From positions 30,306-94,305 of the forward strand of contig JAHBBC010000059.1 of assembly GCA_019915015.1 (NCBI GenBank): 64,000 bases of DNA, written 5' to 3'. Shown here in pieces: positions 11,444 through 22,501 of this stretch (position 1 is the first letter of the stretch; each line of letters opens with the position of its first letter). The notes under the pieces are model-generated. The model had not been told where the DNA came from. It made no database searches and saw only the letters and a list, made by a program, of their open reading frames with translations. The position numbers were made by a program, and so were the translations under genes. The DNA is from Auriscalpium vulgare. Taxonomy: Eukaryota > Basidiomycota > Agaricomycetes > Russulales > Auriscalpiaceae.

Positions 11444-12772
11444 ATGTCGACCTGGACTCTAGAAACCACCGCCGAAGACGCAGCCTTCGCCTTGCGCGAC
11501 CAAATCCGTGGCAAAAATGGTGCACGCGACTTCACCACCCATTTCATGCGTCTTGTCCTGACTCTGAAGTGCTGCAGTGGTCGTCACTGGCGTGAGCCCC
11601 AAGGGTCTCGGGGCGGAGACTGTCAGGGTGCTCGCGCCGTACGCAAATACTATCATCCTTGCGGGCCGCAGCCAAGCCAAGTGAGCAGCCTGTGCTCAGA
11701 CAGGATGCCACAGCTGAAGTGTTGGGACCGCAGGATCGACGAGACCATCGCGGACGTCAAGAAAGGATCACCCTCCGCTAACTTGAAGAGCGTGATCCTC
11801 GACCTTGCGTCGCTGGATTCTGTTAGGAAGGCCGCAGCCGACGTCAACGCTCTCGGCCTCCCAATCCACGTCAGTCCTCATCCCCATTTACCTGCCGCCC
11901 ATGCCAAGCTGAAATATGCTTACAGGTGATAGTCAACAACGCCGGCTCTCCGCAGCCACTGACGCTCATGAAGACCGTGGACGGCTTCGAGACGCAGATC
12001 GGGACGAACCATCTCGGGCACTTCCTGTTTAACGCGCTGGTCTTCCCCGCCGTGCTCCAGGCGGCAAAGGAGGACAAGGACTTCGCACCGCGCGTCGTTA
12101 ACGTGTCGAGCGGTGCGCATGCTTTCGGTGGCGATATCAACTTTGACGACCCGTGGTCACAGCGGACGGAGAGCTATAGTGCGTCCCGCCAGCCTACCCT
12201 CAGTTCCCCGCGTGCGCGCGCTAATTAGAGACTGGCCACGTACGCAGCCAGGTCACTCGCATACGCGGCGTCGAAGACGGCAAACATCCTGTACACGCGC
12301 CGGCTCGCGAAGGTGTTCAAGGCGCACGATGTGCTTGCGTTCTCCTTGTCGCCGGGCCTCGTGCGCTCGACGAAGATGGGCGGCGCCTCGTCAGACGCGG
12401 AGCTGCAGCGATACGGACTGCTCGACGCACAGGGAAAACCAACGGTCCCGGAGCTGTGGAAGACGCTGGGCACCGGGACGTCTACGTGGGTGCTTCATCA
12501 GGGCGCTGTGATTCTCTCGGTCTGATTCTGGCTGATGAGCGTAGGCAGGTCATCGCAGCATTCGATCCGTCACTCAAGGACAAATCTGGAGCATACCTCA
12601 TCGACGGAAAGGACGCTGATGAGCAGCTGGCTCCGTACGCCAAGGATGCGGTATGTGCCTTGTGGGTCGTATACGAATTCGACTGCTTACGAAGAGGAAT
12701 CTTGCACAGGAAAAGGAAGAGAAGCTTTGGCAGCTCAGTGAACAGGCTGTCGGTCAGAAATTCAGTGCTTGA
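11444..12772 (+). CDS. Short-chain dehydrogenase/reductase (retinol dehydrogenase / WWOX-like)
   Basis: This is an NAD(P)-dependent oxidoreductase with a Rossmann fold; the substrate cannot be told from sequence. After splicing it opens MSTWTLETT and has the cofactor glycine motif TGVSPKGLG, then NNAG, then a Ser region (VNVSSGAHAFGG) and the catalytic YAASK motif in LAYAASKTANILYTRRLA, followed by SPGLVRSTKM. It ends LWQLSEQAVGQKFSA. Introns that preserve the frame: 11520-11576, 11681-11733, 11870-11925, 12179-12247, 12486-12544 and 12651-12709. Length (about 320 residues) fits the family. The gene sits directly behind a duplicated TATA-bearing promoter and between two copies of an orphan gene, so the locus has been rearranged by duplication. 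Confidence 0.92.
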
Positions 12773-12898
12773 GCGAGGGATGTCACCGATGAATATTTGT
12801 ATTACTATTAGAACAGAAATTGTGACTGATTCGAATGAGTTTGTGACATGGTATATGTTGTGGTTGCCTTACGCGTCCACACCTCGCCTCGTCCAGAC

Positions 12899-13506
12899 AT
12901 GTCGCGCTCTCATTTTGACGGCCCGCTCCCAAGCGCACCCGCCGAATTCTACCCTGATCACCTTACAGAATCCTACGTCGATGCGGAGAGCAACCTGTGG
13001 TTCACGGATCGCGCTCGCGCCGCACAACGTAGGGTGCGTTCAACATCCACATGCGTTGCTTCGTCACTGACGCACCCTACTGGCACGTCGCGGCACAGCT
13101 CATTGAGTACTTGTACTCGTACAAGAAACCAATGAAGGACCTGCCCGATGACTTCAATCCACAGCTATACGAGGATGCCCCCGATCTTAACTACGGCTTC
13201 CGGCTCACGGGCGATCAGCTCGTCGAGTTCGCGATACGCGAGCAACTCGTCGAGCCCCCACCTCCGGGCTATCGAAATAAACACGTCACTTGTCTTGGCA
13301 GAGTCAAGGAGCATCTACGCGCAGTCACCGACGCGTCGGTCTACATTCGCGTCGCGTGGTCTCTCGACCCCGACGTGTGGCTGGTTGTCATCCACAGCAA
13401 TTGGACTATGGAGTACGAGCGGTGCGTAGATGAGGACGAAAAGGACATCTTGTCTATTCTTCAGCGTCGCCTGCAGGTGCCTGAGGGTCCGATGTGGTAT
13501 TGGTAG
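12899..13506 (+). CDS. Hypothetical protein, locally duplicated
   Basis: I do not recognise this gene. ATG 12899 opens MSRSHFDGPLPSAPAEFYP and the frame continues through SNLWFTDRARAAQRR. An intron of about 67 nt with a gtgcg donor near 13033, an internal ctgac and a cacag acceptor near 13100 would join it in phase to LIEYLYSYKKPMKDLPDD, running open to GPMWYW and a TAG at 13504-13506. The same donor and acceptor are kept in the broken upstream copy at 10748, which supports the splice. The product of about 180 residues is acidic, rich in Trp and Tyr, and shows no signal peptide or membrane segment. If the intron is not real, the second part could start at the ATG at 13051. Confidence 0.6.
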
Positions 13507-13888
13507 TCCGGATTGTACGTCCATTCGCTTGTCACAAGTTGTCGGTAGATGTCTGACGTTACAGTCTCGTAGGTGTGATACCCCAACTGCCCCACAGTTC
13601 TGTATCGCTCATTTCATGCTCAGGTGCCATATCGCTTTCTGTACTAGTAACTCTTTTTTTTTTGTAAATAACGACTTGTCTCCCGCACGTGATCGCGTCA
13701 CCCAGCCATATTACTTCGTGCTGCGCTGCTCGGGACGCGACGACGCAGATGGTCCCTCATAAGCAAATTAGATGCATCGTGGGAGTGGACACTGACCGGA
13801 CGAGTCGACCATATCCCTGATCTTCACCACAACAACTACACGGCAGGACTGAATACTGAATGATTGTAAGACAACCGCAGTCATTCAT
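13507..13888. other. Convergent intergenic region
   Basis: This holds the 3' flanks of the orphan gene (+) and TCD1 (-), with a T run near 13655. I see no gene. Confidence 0.6.
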
Positions 13889-15720
13889 CTATCGCAGCGC
13901 CCACTCGCGCCATCGCTTAGCCTGTGCAAACCTTTTCTGCGCGAGGGCCGCCGCCTCGACGCCCCATACCTCTTCCGAGCTCTTCAATGGCTCCTCCCTC
14001 GCGCGCCTCCTCACGATCACCGTGCCCTGTGCATCAACCAGTCCGTCACCGCCGTCCTCTGCCGCCTCCTCCGAGCGCACCTCCACCCCCGAAACGCCCT
14101 TCGCGTTCCTCGCGACGCCGAACACCGCCTCCACCGCCGCATCGACGTCACGCACCTCCCCGACGACGCAGTTCTCCAGCGATAGCGGCGCTCGCGGGTC
14201 CCACCTTACGAGCGCCGGGCGCGCACACACTGCGTGCGGCGGCTGGACAGCCCGCCCTACGGAAAAGTCGTCGAGCAGGAGCCCGATGTCTGCAGAGCTG
14301 AGCGGGAGCGCGCCAAGCGTGTGCCCTGCGATGCGCTCCTCGCGCACGAGGAGGTCCTTCCAGAGGCGCTCGTAGAGCTTTTTGCGGTTGCTCACAGGGA
14401 GGGGACGCTCCAAGGGCTTGCCAGCGATGGCGCATAAGATGTAGGAGGTTATGTGGAGGCCGAAGATCGCTGGAAGCGGGCCTGTGGATGCGCGGGCGTA
14501 CGAGACGTCAGGAGAGTGACGGGAACCGGGGAGATGGAACGTACCGAGCACAGGGAGTATGCGCACTCGGAAATCTTGAAGTGCGGAGAGTTCGTGCACA
14601 TTTCCCTTTTGAAATTCGTCTTCTGGCAATGGCAAAAGGGAGACGTCACCAGGTACTTCCGTCGAGTAAACGACGGGGATCTCAGCCGGGCCTGAGGGAA
14701 GATAAGAATTTAGGTACAGAGAATAGTGGCAGGCCCAGGAACACGACGAACCGTTGAGAGCTGCTCGGAGGCGCAGGCGAACCGAACGCGCTAGAGGGTC
14801 GTAGTGTGTTGCCGAGATGTCCGCAATCTGCACGCGTGTAGGGTCCGCTTTGGCTCCAGCACCCATCGAGGAAAACACCTGGGTCCGAAGCTCTGTAGGT
14901 GCTCCAAAACACGATAGCAGAGTTTACGCACCTTGATATTATGCTGTACACAGTACTTCAGCAGGTCTACTTTTGTCTGTATGTTGTCGATCGCATCTAT
15001 GCATGATTAGACCATTTCGATGAAAAAGTTAGGCTATATGCGCACCTATAACCCAGTCTGCACCCTCTAAGAGCTCCGCACCGTTCTCGCCTTCCCGCCA
15101 AAGCTCTATACGCGGGTCCACACGTACAAAGCGTGCTATGCGACCCACAGCACGCGCTACGCACTCTACCTTCGGCGTTCCTACATCAGAAAGAGTCGCA
15201 GTAGCATGCCGATTGAGTGACGAGAGCGTCACATAGTCGAAGTCGATGAGACGAATACTCGATACGCCTCTGGTCCACATTGTCAGCTCGTGGCCAGTCA
15301 AAAATATTGACGAACTCACGAGCGAGCCAGCATAACCGCGGCCCATGAGCCGACGCCACCAGCCCCGACAATGACTACCGATGCTCTGCGCACTTTCTGC
15401 ATCCCTTCTTCACCAAGGAATGCATAGTTCCGCGCGAGCTGCTCTCTCACGAGCTCGTCGTCGTAGGGCGCATTGTCGCTGGTCTCTATTCGCTCTGCCT
15501 TTTTTGTAGCAAAAGTAGAAGCAGAAGGGAGGAGTAGATGGTCAGTTGTACCGGAGGCGGCAAGGGTGCGGTGGATGTCTTCTTCGAGATCCTGGCGCCG
15601 ACGTCGGCGTGTTTGCGCGTGATAGAGATTGACAAGGGAAAATGTCGCAACTGCGGTCGCTGCAGCGGTAAGAAGAAGCTGCGTTCGATGAGAGTGAACG
15701 TCTATGAGCGGCATCTGCAT
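13889..15720 (-). CDS. TCD1: tRNA threonylcarbamoyladenosine dehydratase (TcdA/Tcd1, E1-like ThiF fold)
   Basis: This enzyme uses ATP to dehydrate t6A37 of tRNA to the cyclic form ct6A; in yeast Tcd1 and Tcd2 sit on the mitochondrial outer membrane. Start ATG 15720 gives MQMPLIDVHSH followed by a hydrophobic stretch (LLLTAAATAVATFSLVNLY), a likely membrane anchor. The ATP-binding glycine loop is VVIVGAGGVGSWAAVML, then IRLIDFDYVTLSSLNRH, and WVIDAIDNIQTKVDLLKYC. The middle reads KVFSSMGAGAKADPTRVQ, PVVYSTEVPGDVSLLPLP and FRVRILPVLGPLPAIFGLHI. It ends KRWREWALR with TAG at 13889-13891. Introns: 15271-15319, 14997-15045, 14879-14931, 14692-14751 and 14482-14544; the last two are multiples of three, so their removal rests on conservation and splice signals. 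Confidence 0.93.
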
Positions 15721-16155
15721 GCAAGAGGGGGAGGAGAGCTGCGAGTCGAGTGACGTCTCGCGATGTCCTCGGCTAGAACGGGCCGCTCTGCCGCGCCGGG
15801 CCCGGCGACGCAGCCGAGACCTCCGCCGGTTTGACGGGGGTAAATGTAGAACTATCTGAGAGTGAACAAGGCGCATTAGTGCAGGATGATGTCGGAGAAG
15901 TTGCCGAGCTGATTTACAATGCACAAAATAATATGCTCTATGACTGAAGTCTGAAGAGGGTTCCGCCACATCTACATGAGAGTAGTCGGCCGAGGACCGT
16001 ACTTGCTTGCTAAAACCGAGACTACCGTGTCTTTCACGTCAAGTATGATTCGTAGCATATGTGCATAACTATAGTACAATGATCGGTATGCGGCAGAGCC
16101 GTGCGTGAAATCGGGCCATCTAATTGGAGGCTGCAGTGTATTGATAGGGCCAACT
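15721..16155. other. Intergenic: TCD1 promoter / ATG15 3' flank
   Basis: I see no gene. Both neighbours are on the minus strand, so this carries the TCD1 upstream region and the ATG15 terminator region. Confidence 0.6.
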
Positions 16156-17703
16156 CTACTTGGTGAAATTACCGTACTCCCAAGTATAGCAATCCTTTCG
16201 GCAACGTGTGAGCGCTCGATGGTCTCCATTCAGGAAAGAAGTGGACATACGACGCAATCCTCCTGGACAAAAGCCTCCGGCACCTCCCGACCAACCGCCT
16301 GGGCGTCAGCCCATGGCTCGCTCAGCACGCCCTCGACGACGCGAGCTATAGCATGCGTGCGAACGTCGACCGCCCATGACAGGTTATTGACAGTGTCGTA
16401 TTGGATTACCTTCCCCAGGTGACACCTACGCGCATACAGGCAGCGTTAGTTGGTGGTCGTATAAAGGTCCGACGGGCACAATACGCACCTACTCTCCAGG
16501 GCATACCCCCCTATGGCACACGAAGAGAACACACCGTTGCAGACGCCCATAGGTATGGGGTCTGCCGTATGGAAAACGTGGGTGACGTGATGCAATGAGG
16601 GCTGCGAACATCTCAGTGATGAGAATCCACAGCATTCGATAGATTCCGACGCACTGGTGCTGGAAGATGCAATCGCTGCGCTGCCATCTTCTCGCCTGGG
16701 GCTTCAAAAGCAACGACCGGCACGCCAAAGGTGGTACCGACCAGTGAGGCAAGAGAGCCGCCCAGGGAATGTCCGATGACCCAGATGTTAGACGTGGGAT
16801 ACAAATAGGTCAAGTTGTAGTATAGGTTCTGGGACAGGCCGACGTTAGACTCTGATACTCAAACTGCGATAGATACAGCCCACCGTTCCGACAGGGTAGA
16901 ACAGACTTTCATCGATGAGGGCCTGCTCCGTGCAATCCTGGTCGCACTTCCACCCCCCACGGAAGCAATCGCAAACCGTTGTCCACGTCCAGTCAACATG
17001 GGCACAGCAGCAGGAGAACAGCAAGTTGTCGTTGAGCTTGTCCTTCTTCGTAGTGGGCCCGCCGCCGCCTATCGAGGTCGACGTGCCCTTTATCGATACC
17101 ACGATCGTGGAGTTGTCCGCCGTCGCGAAAACATAGCCGCGGAAACCGTCGGCGTCTTGCTCCCAGCCCACAGGGTCATTCTAAGGCGCGAATAACGCGT
17201 GAGCGCACATCGCAACGAGCAGATAGACGAGAACCACGCACCACGACCCATTCGCCACCGAGGTCGTACCAATCGTCCGACCCAGGCTCAAAGTACGCAT
17301 TGCTCGTCATCTTCGCGAGCGTCAACAACGTCTCGCGGCTCTCGACGTCGGGGCCCAGCACCTCGTCCTCGTCCCAGCGCAGCGCCGTGCTCTCCTGCCG
17401 CAGCCGCGAACGTACGCGCGCATCCGCGAACGCCTGTGCCGAGAGCGGGCGATACGTCGTTATCGGGTGCGAACTGACAGCCAGAGCGGCATTGGCTTGA
17501 CCCTGCGTGTGCAAGACGTCGCGCGGGGCGTCGGCGAAGTAGACGTGTGCGGCCGGCGTGACTGCGTGCGCGTGGCGCAGCTCGAATTGGAGCGGGGTAC
17601 GTGGCACCGCTAGCGGGCGCTGCGATGCACGGGTGTCATGGGCGGGCGGGGCGAGGAAATTGAGGGTGGATAGTAGGAGGGATGTCAGCGACGTCGGGAG
17701 CAT
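16156..17703 (-). CDS. ATG15: Autophagy-related vacuolar phospholipase/lipase Atg15
   Basis: Atg15 is the vacuolar lipase that breaks down autophagic-body membranes. ATG 17703 opens MLPTSLTSLLLSTLNFLAPP, a single N-terminal signal-anchor as in the family. Exons give TLAKMTSNAYFEPGSDDWYD, NDPVGWEQDADGFRGYVF and a cysteine-rich block (LLFSCCCAHVDWTW, CDCFRGGWKCDQDC). The lipase nucleophile motif is IWVIGHSLGGSLASLVG, followed by FGVPVVAFEAPGEKMAAQRL. The catalytic Asp region is HTADPIPMGVCNG. The tail reads CHLGKVIQYDTV and ends DCYTWEYGNFTK before TAG at 16156-16158. Introns: 17181-17241, 16829-16883, 16602-16654, 16426-16488 and 16195-16250, all in frame. The short C-terminus lacks the long tail of some homologues. 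Confidence 0.95.
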
Positions 17704-18384
17704 CGAGCAGGTTGCGGGCAAAGTCGTTCGCCCGCGTTGTGGATGCGTGACGTCGCCTTTGTCCTGCCAAGCCACAACAACTCGGGCAACTCTGCTCAAG
17801 TACTGCGGCCTACCGTTGCACTTGCACAGGCGCCGCGCAGCATCTCGCTGTGCAGGCGTCCCTTCTTTTACAGTAATATATGTAGCCTGCGGCGAGCAGG
17901 GCGTAAGTTGACAGGTACGTGCCGATTCCGCTTGGTCTTGTCAAGCCAAGCACTCAGTCAAGAAAGTCCATGTATCTCATCCATTGGGATATAACTAATG
18001 TCTGCAGTTGAACGAACATCGATCTATACGTGAAGAAACAGTTATTAACAATACAAATGTTGAAAGTTATGAGGAGAATGAAGAAACTGCACTGATTGAG
18101 GCTAGACTAGACGTGGTACCGTATGCGGCGAACGATCGTGTCGTAGAAAACGAGACTCCTCTAGGGGACACAGTAAATGAGCTCTGGCGTACAGGAATAG
18201 AAACGATGATGACGGTGAATGAAAGATGGAGAAGCCAGAGAACGTTATGTATGTATGTACAGCATCCCTCTTGGATGCACAATTAGGGGCCGTGCTCTCA
18301 GGCAACGATAATTTATAGAGTAGACATGGTCATAAGTGCGATCAAACCTGAAGTGACGAGGTTGAGGCAGATGCCGCGCGGAGT
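17704..18384. other. Intergenic: ATG15 promoter / trehalase 3' flank
   Basis: I see no gene. A TATA-like atataactaatg lies near 17988-18000. Short open frames on both strands carry no recognisable motif. Confidence 0.55.
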
Positions 18385-21151
18385 TCAAGCAGGGAAGGAG
18401 TAGGAGGGCGGCGGTGTGCCGAGTGCGCCAGATGCGGACGTAGAGAGCGCGAGGTTCTCCATGGCTAGCCCGAGCGGGTCGTTCACGACGCTCGACGGCG
18501 GTGCTGCGGTGTGCTCGCCCATCATTGTGCGCCCGAAGAACACCTCCGGAGACGTGCACGCGGCGACGGCGCGGCGCATATGATTCGTGAGGAACGACAA
18601 GCCAACTTGGTATGCCGCTAGGGATAATGGGAATCATCAGTAAAATGTTTGTTATTGGTGTGCGGCGGACTGACCGTTCATCCAACCGAAACCCTCGCGA
18701 GGGACCATCTTAAAGTCGATGCCTTGGTTGCCATACTCGGCGTCGACGAGATGCGAGAGCCGCACAGCATCGAACTGGAAGCACGACTATTAGATATCTC
18801 GCATATGCCAGCGCGCCATGCTCACCTTCTCTGGGACGACACCATTGAAGTCCACAAACGCAGTGGTCATCCTACCAAGGGAATCAGTATACGTCTATAT
18901 GCGAGCGAAGGACCTCTTACATGTAAAGGAAACGGTATGCCAGGCGCTGGGCATCCTCCAAGTAACCATAACGTTCGAGGCCAACCCACGCCATGATTTG
19001 ATGTGGAGGCCTTCGCGAAATGAGAATCGGCCATGTATAAAGAGGCGTGAAGCACTCACCAAGCATAGGGATAGTCCCACTGCCGATTAGGCCGGTCCAA
19101 CGAGATCTTACCCCGCGACTCCTCTGTCCCCGACACCAAGCCGCCGAGCACCTCGAACTTCTTCAACGACTCCGACCTGCATGTGACCGCGTTAGCACAA
19201 ACTCCAAGCGAGACAGTCCAAACGCATACACAAGCTTCCATCCCTGCTCCTCGCTCGCGCACCCTGCCCACAGCGCCCAATACGCCGTCGCGCTCTCATA
19301 AAGGCTTTGCTTCTCCTGCACTGTGTCGTAGTCGAAGTAAAGGCTCTTGCTCTCATTCCAGCAGTACCTGTCAATTGCCGCCTTCCTGAACTCCGCGCGA
19401 TCGAACCATTCCTGGCTGTGCTGCTTGCGCGCGGTCGAGCGCTCGCGATGCGCGCTTGCATACGACTCGACCGAGGGTGGGAACGGCGCAAGCGGGAAGT
19501 CCTCCTCGAGCTCGAGCTCGTCGTCGAATACCTCACGAATCGCGGTCGCGATATCGACCTCGTACTTGTACAGCAGCGCCTGCAGGTCGACCGTACCGAG
19601 GTTCGCGCACCGCTTCTCGAGGCGGTAGGTCGTGTCGTGCCCCGACTCGCGCACCGCGCGGTCGTGCAGGAAGTACGCGTCGAGGCCGGGCTCCTTGAGC
19701 GTGCCTGCATTGTAGCGCTCGCTGAACTCGAGCACTGAGATGCCGTGCTTGTGCGCATACGGCTCGAGGATGTGCGTGAAGTGCGTTGCCTCCGTCTCCG
19801 GCGGAATGCCCACGCCGTCCGGCCTGAAGCGCGATAAGCCCGTCTTCGGATCCATGCGCGGCTCCGCGACCCAGATAGTGTGATACTCCTTGATGGCGGC
19901 TTGTATCGCGCGCTTCAACCATGCACGGTTTGCATCAAGATCCGACCGGTCGAGCTGGTTGTAGATCTGCAAGGCCATGTCGGTCAAGAAGGGTGGTTGC
20001 GTGCGAGCGAGGTAGTACGAGCGGTTGCCGTTCAGGATCTTGTTGTAGTGCTTGATCTCGAAGATGAAGTGCTCGACGAGACCCTTCGCCATCTGCACCT
20101 GACCGTCGACGAGCAGCCCAAGGGAGATAAAGTACGAGTCCCAGTTGTACAGCTGATCCAAAGTGTGTGAGCGTGTCGTTCCTACGTATAGGAGTGAGAA
20201 CAAACCTCGTTGAAGCGAGCACCAGGCACAACGAAAGGAATGCCTTTCAGAGTACGGCCGCCCCGTCCATCATCGACCTCGTTCATTGCCAAGGCCAAGA
20301 TACCCGGCTTCGAGTTGAGGCTCTTGACAAAGTGCGGGTCATCTGGGTTCGGCGGCAGCACTTGCACGTCCAGGTTCAGATGCGGTTTCTCACTAGCAAT
20401 CTTGCGGTAGTAGTCTGCCATTGCGGGTTCCCCATGAGGAACGTAGATCCGTGGCTGGATGCGGCCGGTGCGGTTTTTCGGATCAGCACAGATGATCTCG
20501 AGGCCGTCGCCGTCAATGCGCCGCGTGAGCGAGTGCCAGAAGGAATTCTTGATCATGCGTGACAGGCGGTCGACAGGGTTCTCAGTCAGACGGGCTTCGT
20601 CGAGCACGATACGCTTCCGGTTATGGTCGCGTGCAAGCGCAAGCTCTTGCAAGAGGTTGGATAGCATGTACGTCCCCTGACAGAGTGCATGAGGTGGGAT
20701 GCGAAGAAACACGTCACAGACACATACCCGAATATCAAAACTTTTGTAGCCATTGCTCGTTGCTGTACCAAGCGAAAGGATCTTCGGGCCGGCGTCAGTT
20801 ATGCTAATCTGGAAGTCGCCGTCGGTATCTTCTTGCTCGAGGACAAGACGGATTGTCTCTTCAACATCGATGAGGAAGCGACGGGGCGCAGTGCTCTTCT
20901 CGTCATGAGACAGCCTTCTAGGCCGTAGGTGCCAGTCTTCTTCAAAGGCGGGCGTGCGCTTGGGGCGGGACTGAAAAGAATGAGTGACTCGGTCCGATAG
21001 TTCGCTTGCGCAGACGTACAGCACTGTACGTTCGCGCACGGCTATGGAACTCAGGGCCACCATAGTACTGTGCAGCGTCGACGTTGACGGGGCGCGCATC
21101 TTGCTCTTCGAGGAAGTTGAGGCCGGGAGGATGAGAAAGTGGCGGGGCCAT
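18385..21151 (-). CDS. NTH1: Neutral trehalase (GH37)
   Basis: This cytosolic enzyme hydrolyses trehalose to two glucoses when stress ends or spores germinate. Start ATG 21151 gives [17 protein letters not shown]. After intron 20971-21019 come a PKA-type site RPRRLSHDE and a Ca-binding loop [12 protein letters not shown], the regulatory parts of fungal neutral trehalases. Trehalase signature 1 is VPGARFNE joined across an intron to LYNWDSYF; signature 2 reads QWDYPYAW, with Ala where Gly is usual. Catalytic-domain segments include [20 protein letters not shown] and [12 protein letters not shown]. The end is [11 protein letters not shown] before TGA at 18385-18387. Introns: 20677-20727, 20153-20205, 19177-19229, 19011-19059, 18872-18920, 18775-18825 and 18618-18674. 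All are in frame and the protein of about 750 residues has normal length. PKA/14-3-3 control through RRLS is inferred from the family. Confidence 0.97.
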
Positions 21152-22501
21152 GGTTGAAAGGGAAGATGCGGGGTAGGCGCCGACAATGGCAGAAAAGGCG
21201 GGGAATCAAAGCCGTGGGACAACTACAGAGGCGCGTATCTTTGAACGGATGCGTAAATACGAGCACAACGGACTAGAGTCGATGAGCGGGCTTTGTCACG
21301 GCACGGAGGGCAACAGCGTACTGTGTTGGATGTCCGATGGTCTTTAAGGCGGAATCGCAGTAGGCTTGAGAATGAAGGGTGAAGAAGAGAAGAAAGAGCG
21401 GTGTGTACGCGCTCTGTCTAGAGGATGCAGAGGCAAGAGGCAGACGGGTGGCAGACGGTGGAGGACAAGAGGCGGTGGGGCGCAGGCTGGCGCAGGTCGA
21501 GCCGTTTATTAGACGCCGCTTAGAGCCGCCTCAGCCGCCTGCCGTCCCCGCACGCTGACACCACCGGTTCCTTGCCATCGCCCCGCCATCTGCCCCTTGC
21601 GCGCTCCGGGGTACTCGCTTTCAACGGGATGTTCACGCTGCCAGACTCTCACTCAAGGGCACTGGACCGTCCATCGGCATGCTCGGCCCGTGTCTACTGC
21701 TACCGTCAGCTGGTTAGATTACTCCGCAAGCTCTTCTCTCTCGAGGCCGGACAGCTCCTGCGACGCCCAATCCCCTTGCATCAAGGCTCGTGCTCTCCCT
21801 AGGCTATGCTGATGGGCACGTCCACTGGCGGCTGACGTCTCCCGATCATCGCAGGTGTACTCTGGTGCCTCCGACCGGCAGCTCTCGGCCATAATGACGT
21901 CGCAGACAAACGGCCCGCTGCTCCACTACGTATCCCCTAGTCTCCGTGGCTGACCTTGGCACAGAAGACAGTCGTTCTACTTATCCCCCTGCAGGTCGCC
22001 GACGCCCCTACTTACCGGACATATAACACCTGATAAACCCCACTGCAGTGCATCTGAAATCTGCTTCAGTCGTCTTTTTAGAGCAGGCGCATCCCGGCGC
22101 AGCGGCTTGTGCGTGCTCTCGATCTCGCGTAGTATTCAACCCCCTGGATTCCATTTGGGACATGCGCTCTGGCGAGACGTAGATCTTTCGGCCGGCGTAA
22201 ATGCTTGACATACAGGTACCTCGGAACGTGCATTCCGCTCCGAGATTGATGGCGCCATGCTTTGATAGGTAGATGCATGTGTGGTAGCAGAACTGTCTCC
22301 TCTGTCTTTTGTGTGTGAATGGTTGGCCACGAAGGTTGGTCCACCGCCAGTGCTTCGTGCATCAGAGATTCTTGATGCTGGTATGGACCGTATGGGAACG
22401 GCCCTGCAAGATCGTCGCATCCCTAGTAGTAGGTACATGCAAAGATAGGACTGGCGTCTTGGTGCGGGAGCGAAGGGTCGATGGCTCTGTTGCGGAGCGC
22501 A
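21152..22501. other. Intergenic: long trehalase upstream region
   Basis: This 1.35-kb stretch separates the trehalase start from the ATG22 end. It has several ccccT/aGGGG stress-response-like pentamers (for example near 21594, 21770 and 21946) and a pyrimidine-rich part at 21530-21800. Their function is inference; such pentamers occur by chance in GC-rich DNA. I see no gene. Confidence 0.5.

Noticed and set aside
21530..21960. CCCCT pentamers upstream of trehalase as a proven stress-response array
   Set aside because: They fit a stress-induced gene but are expected by chance in such GC-rich sequence; no spacing or conservation can be shown here.
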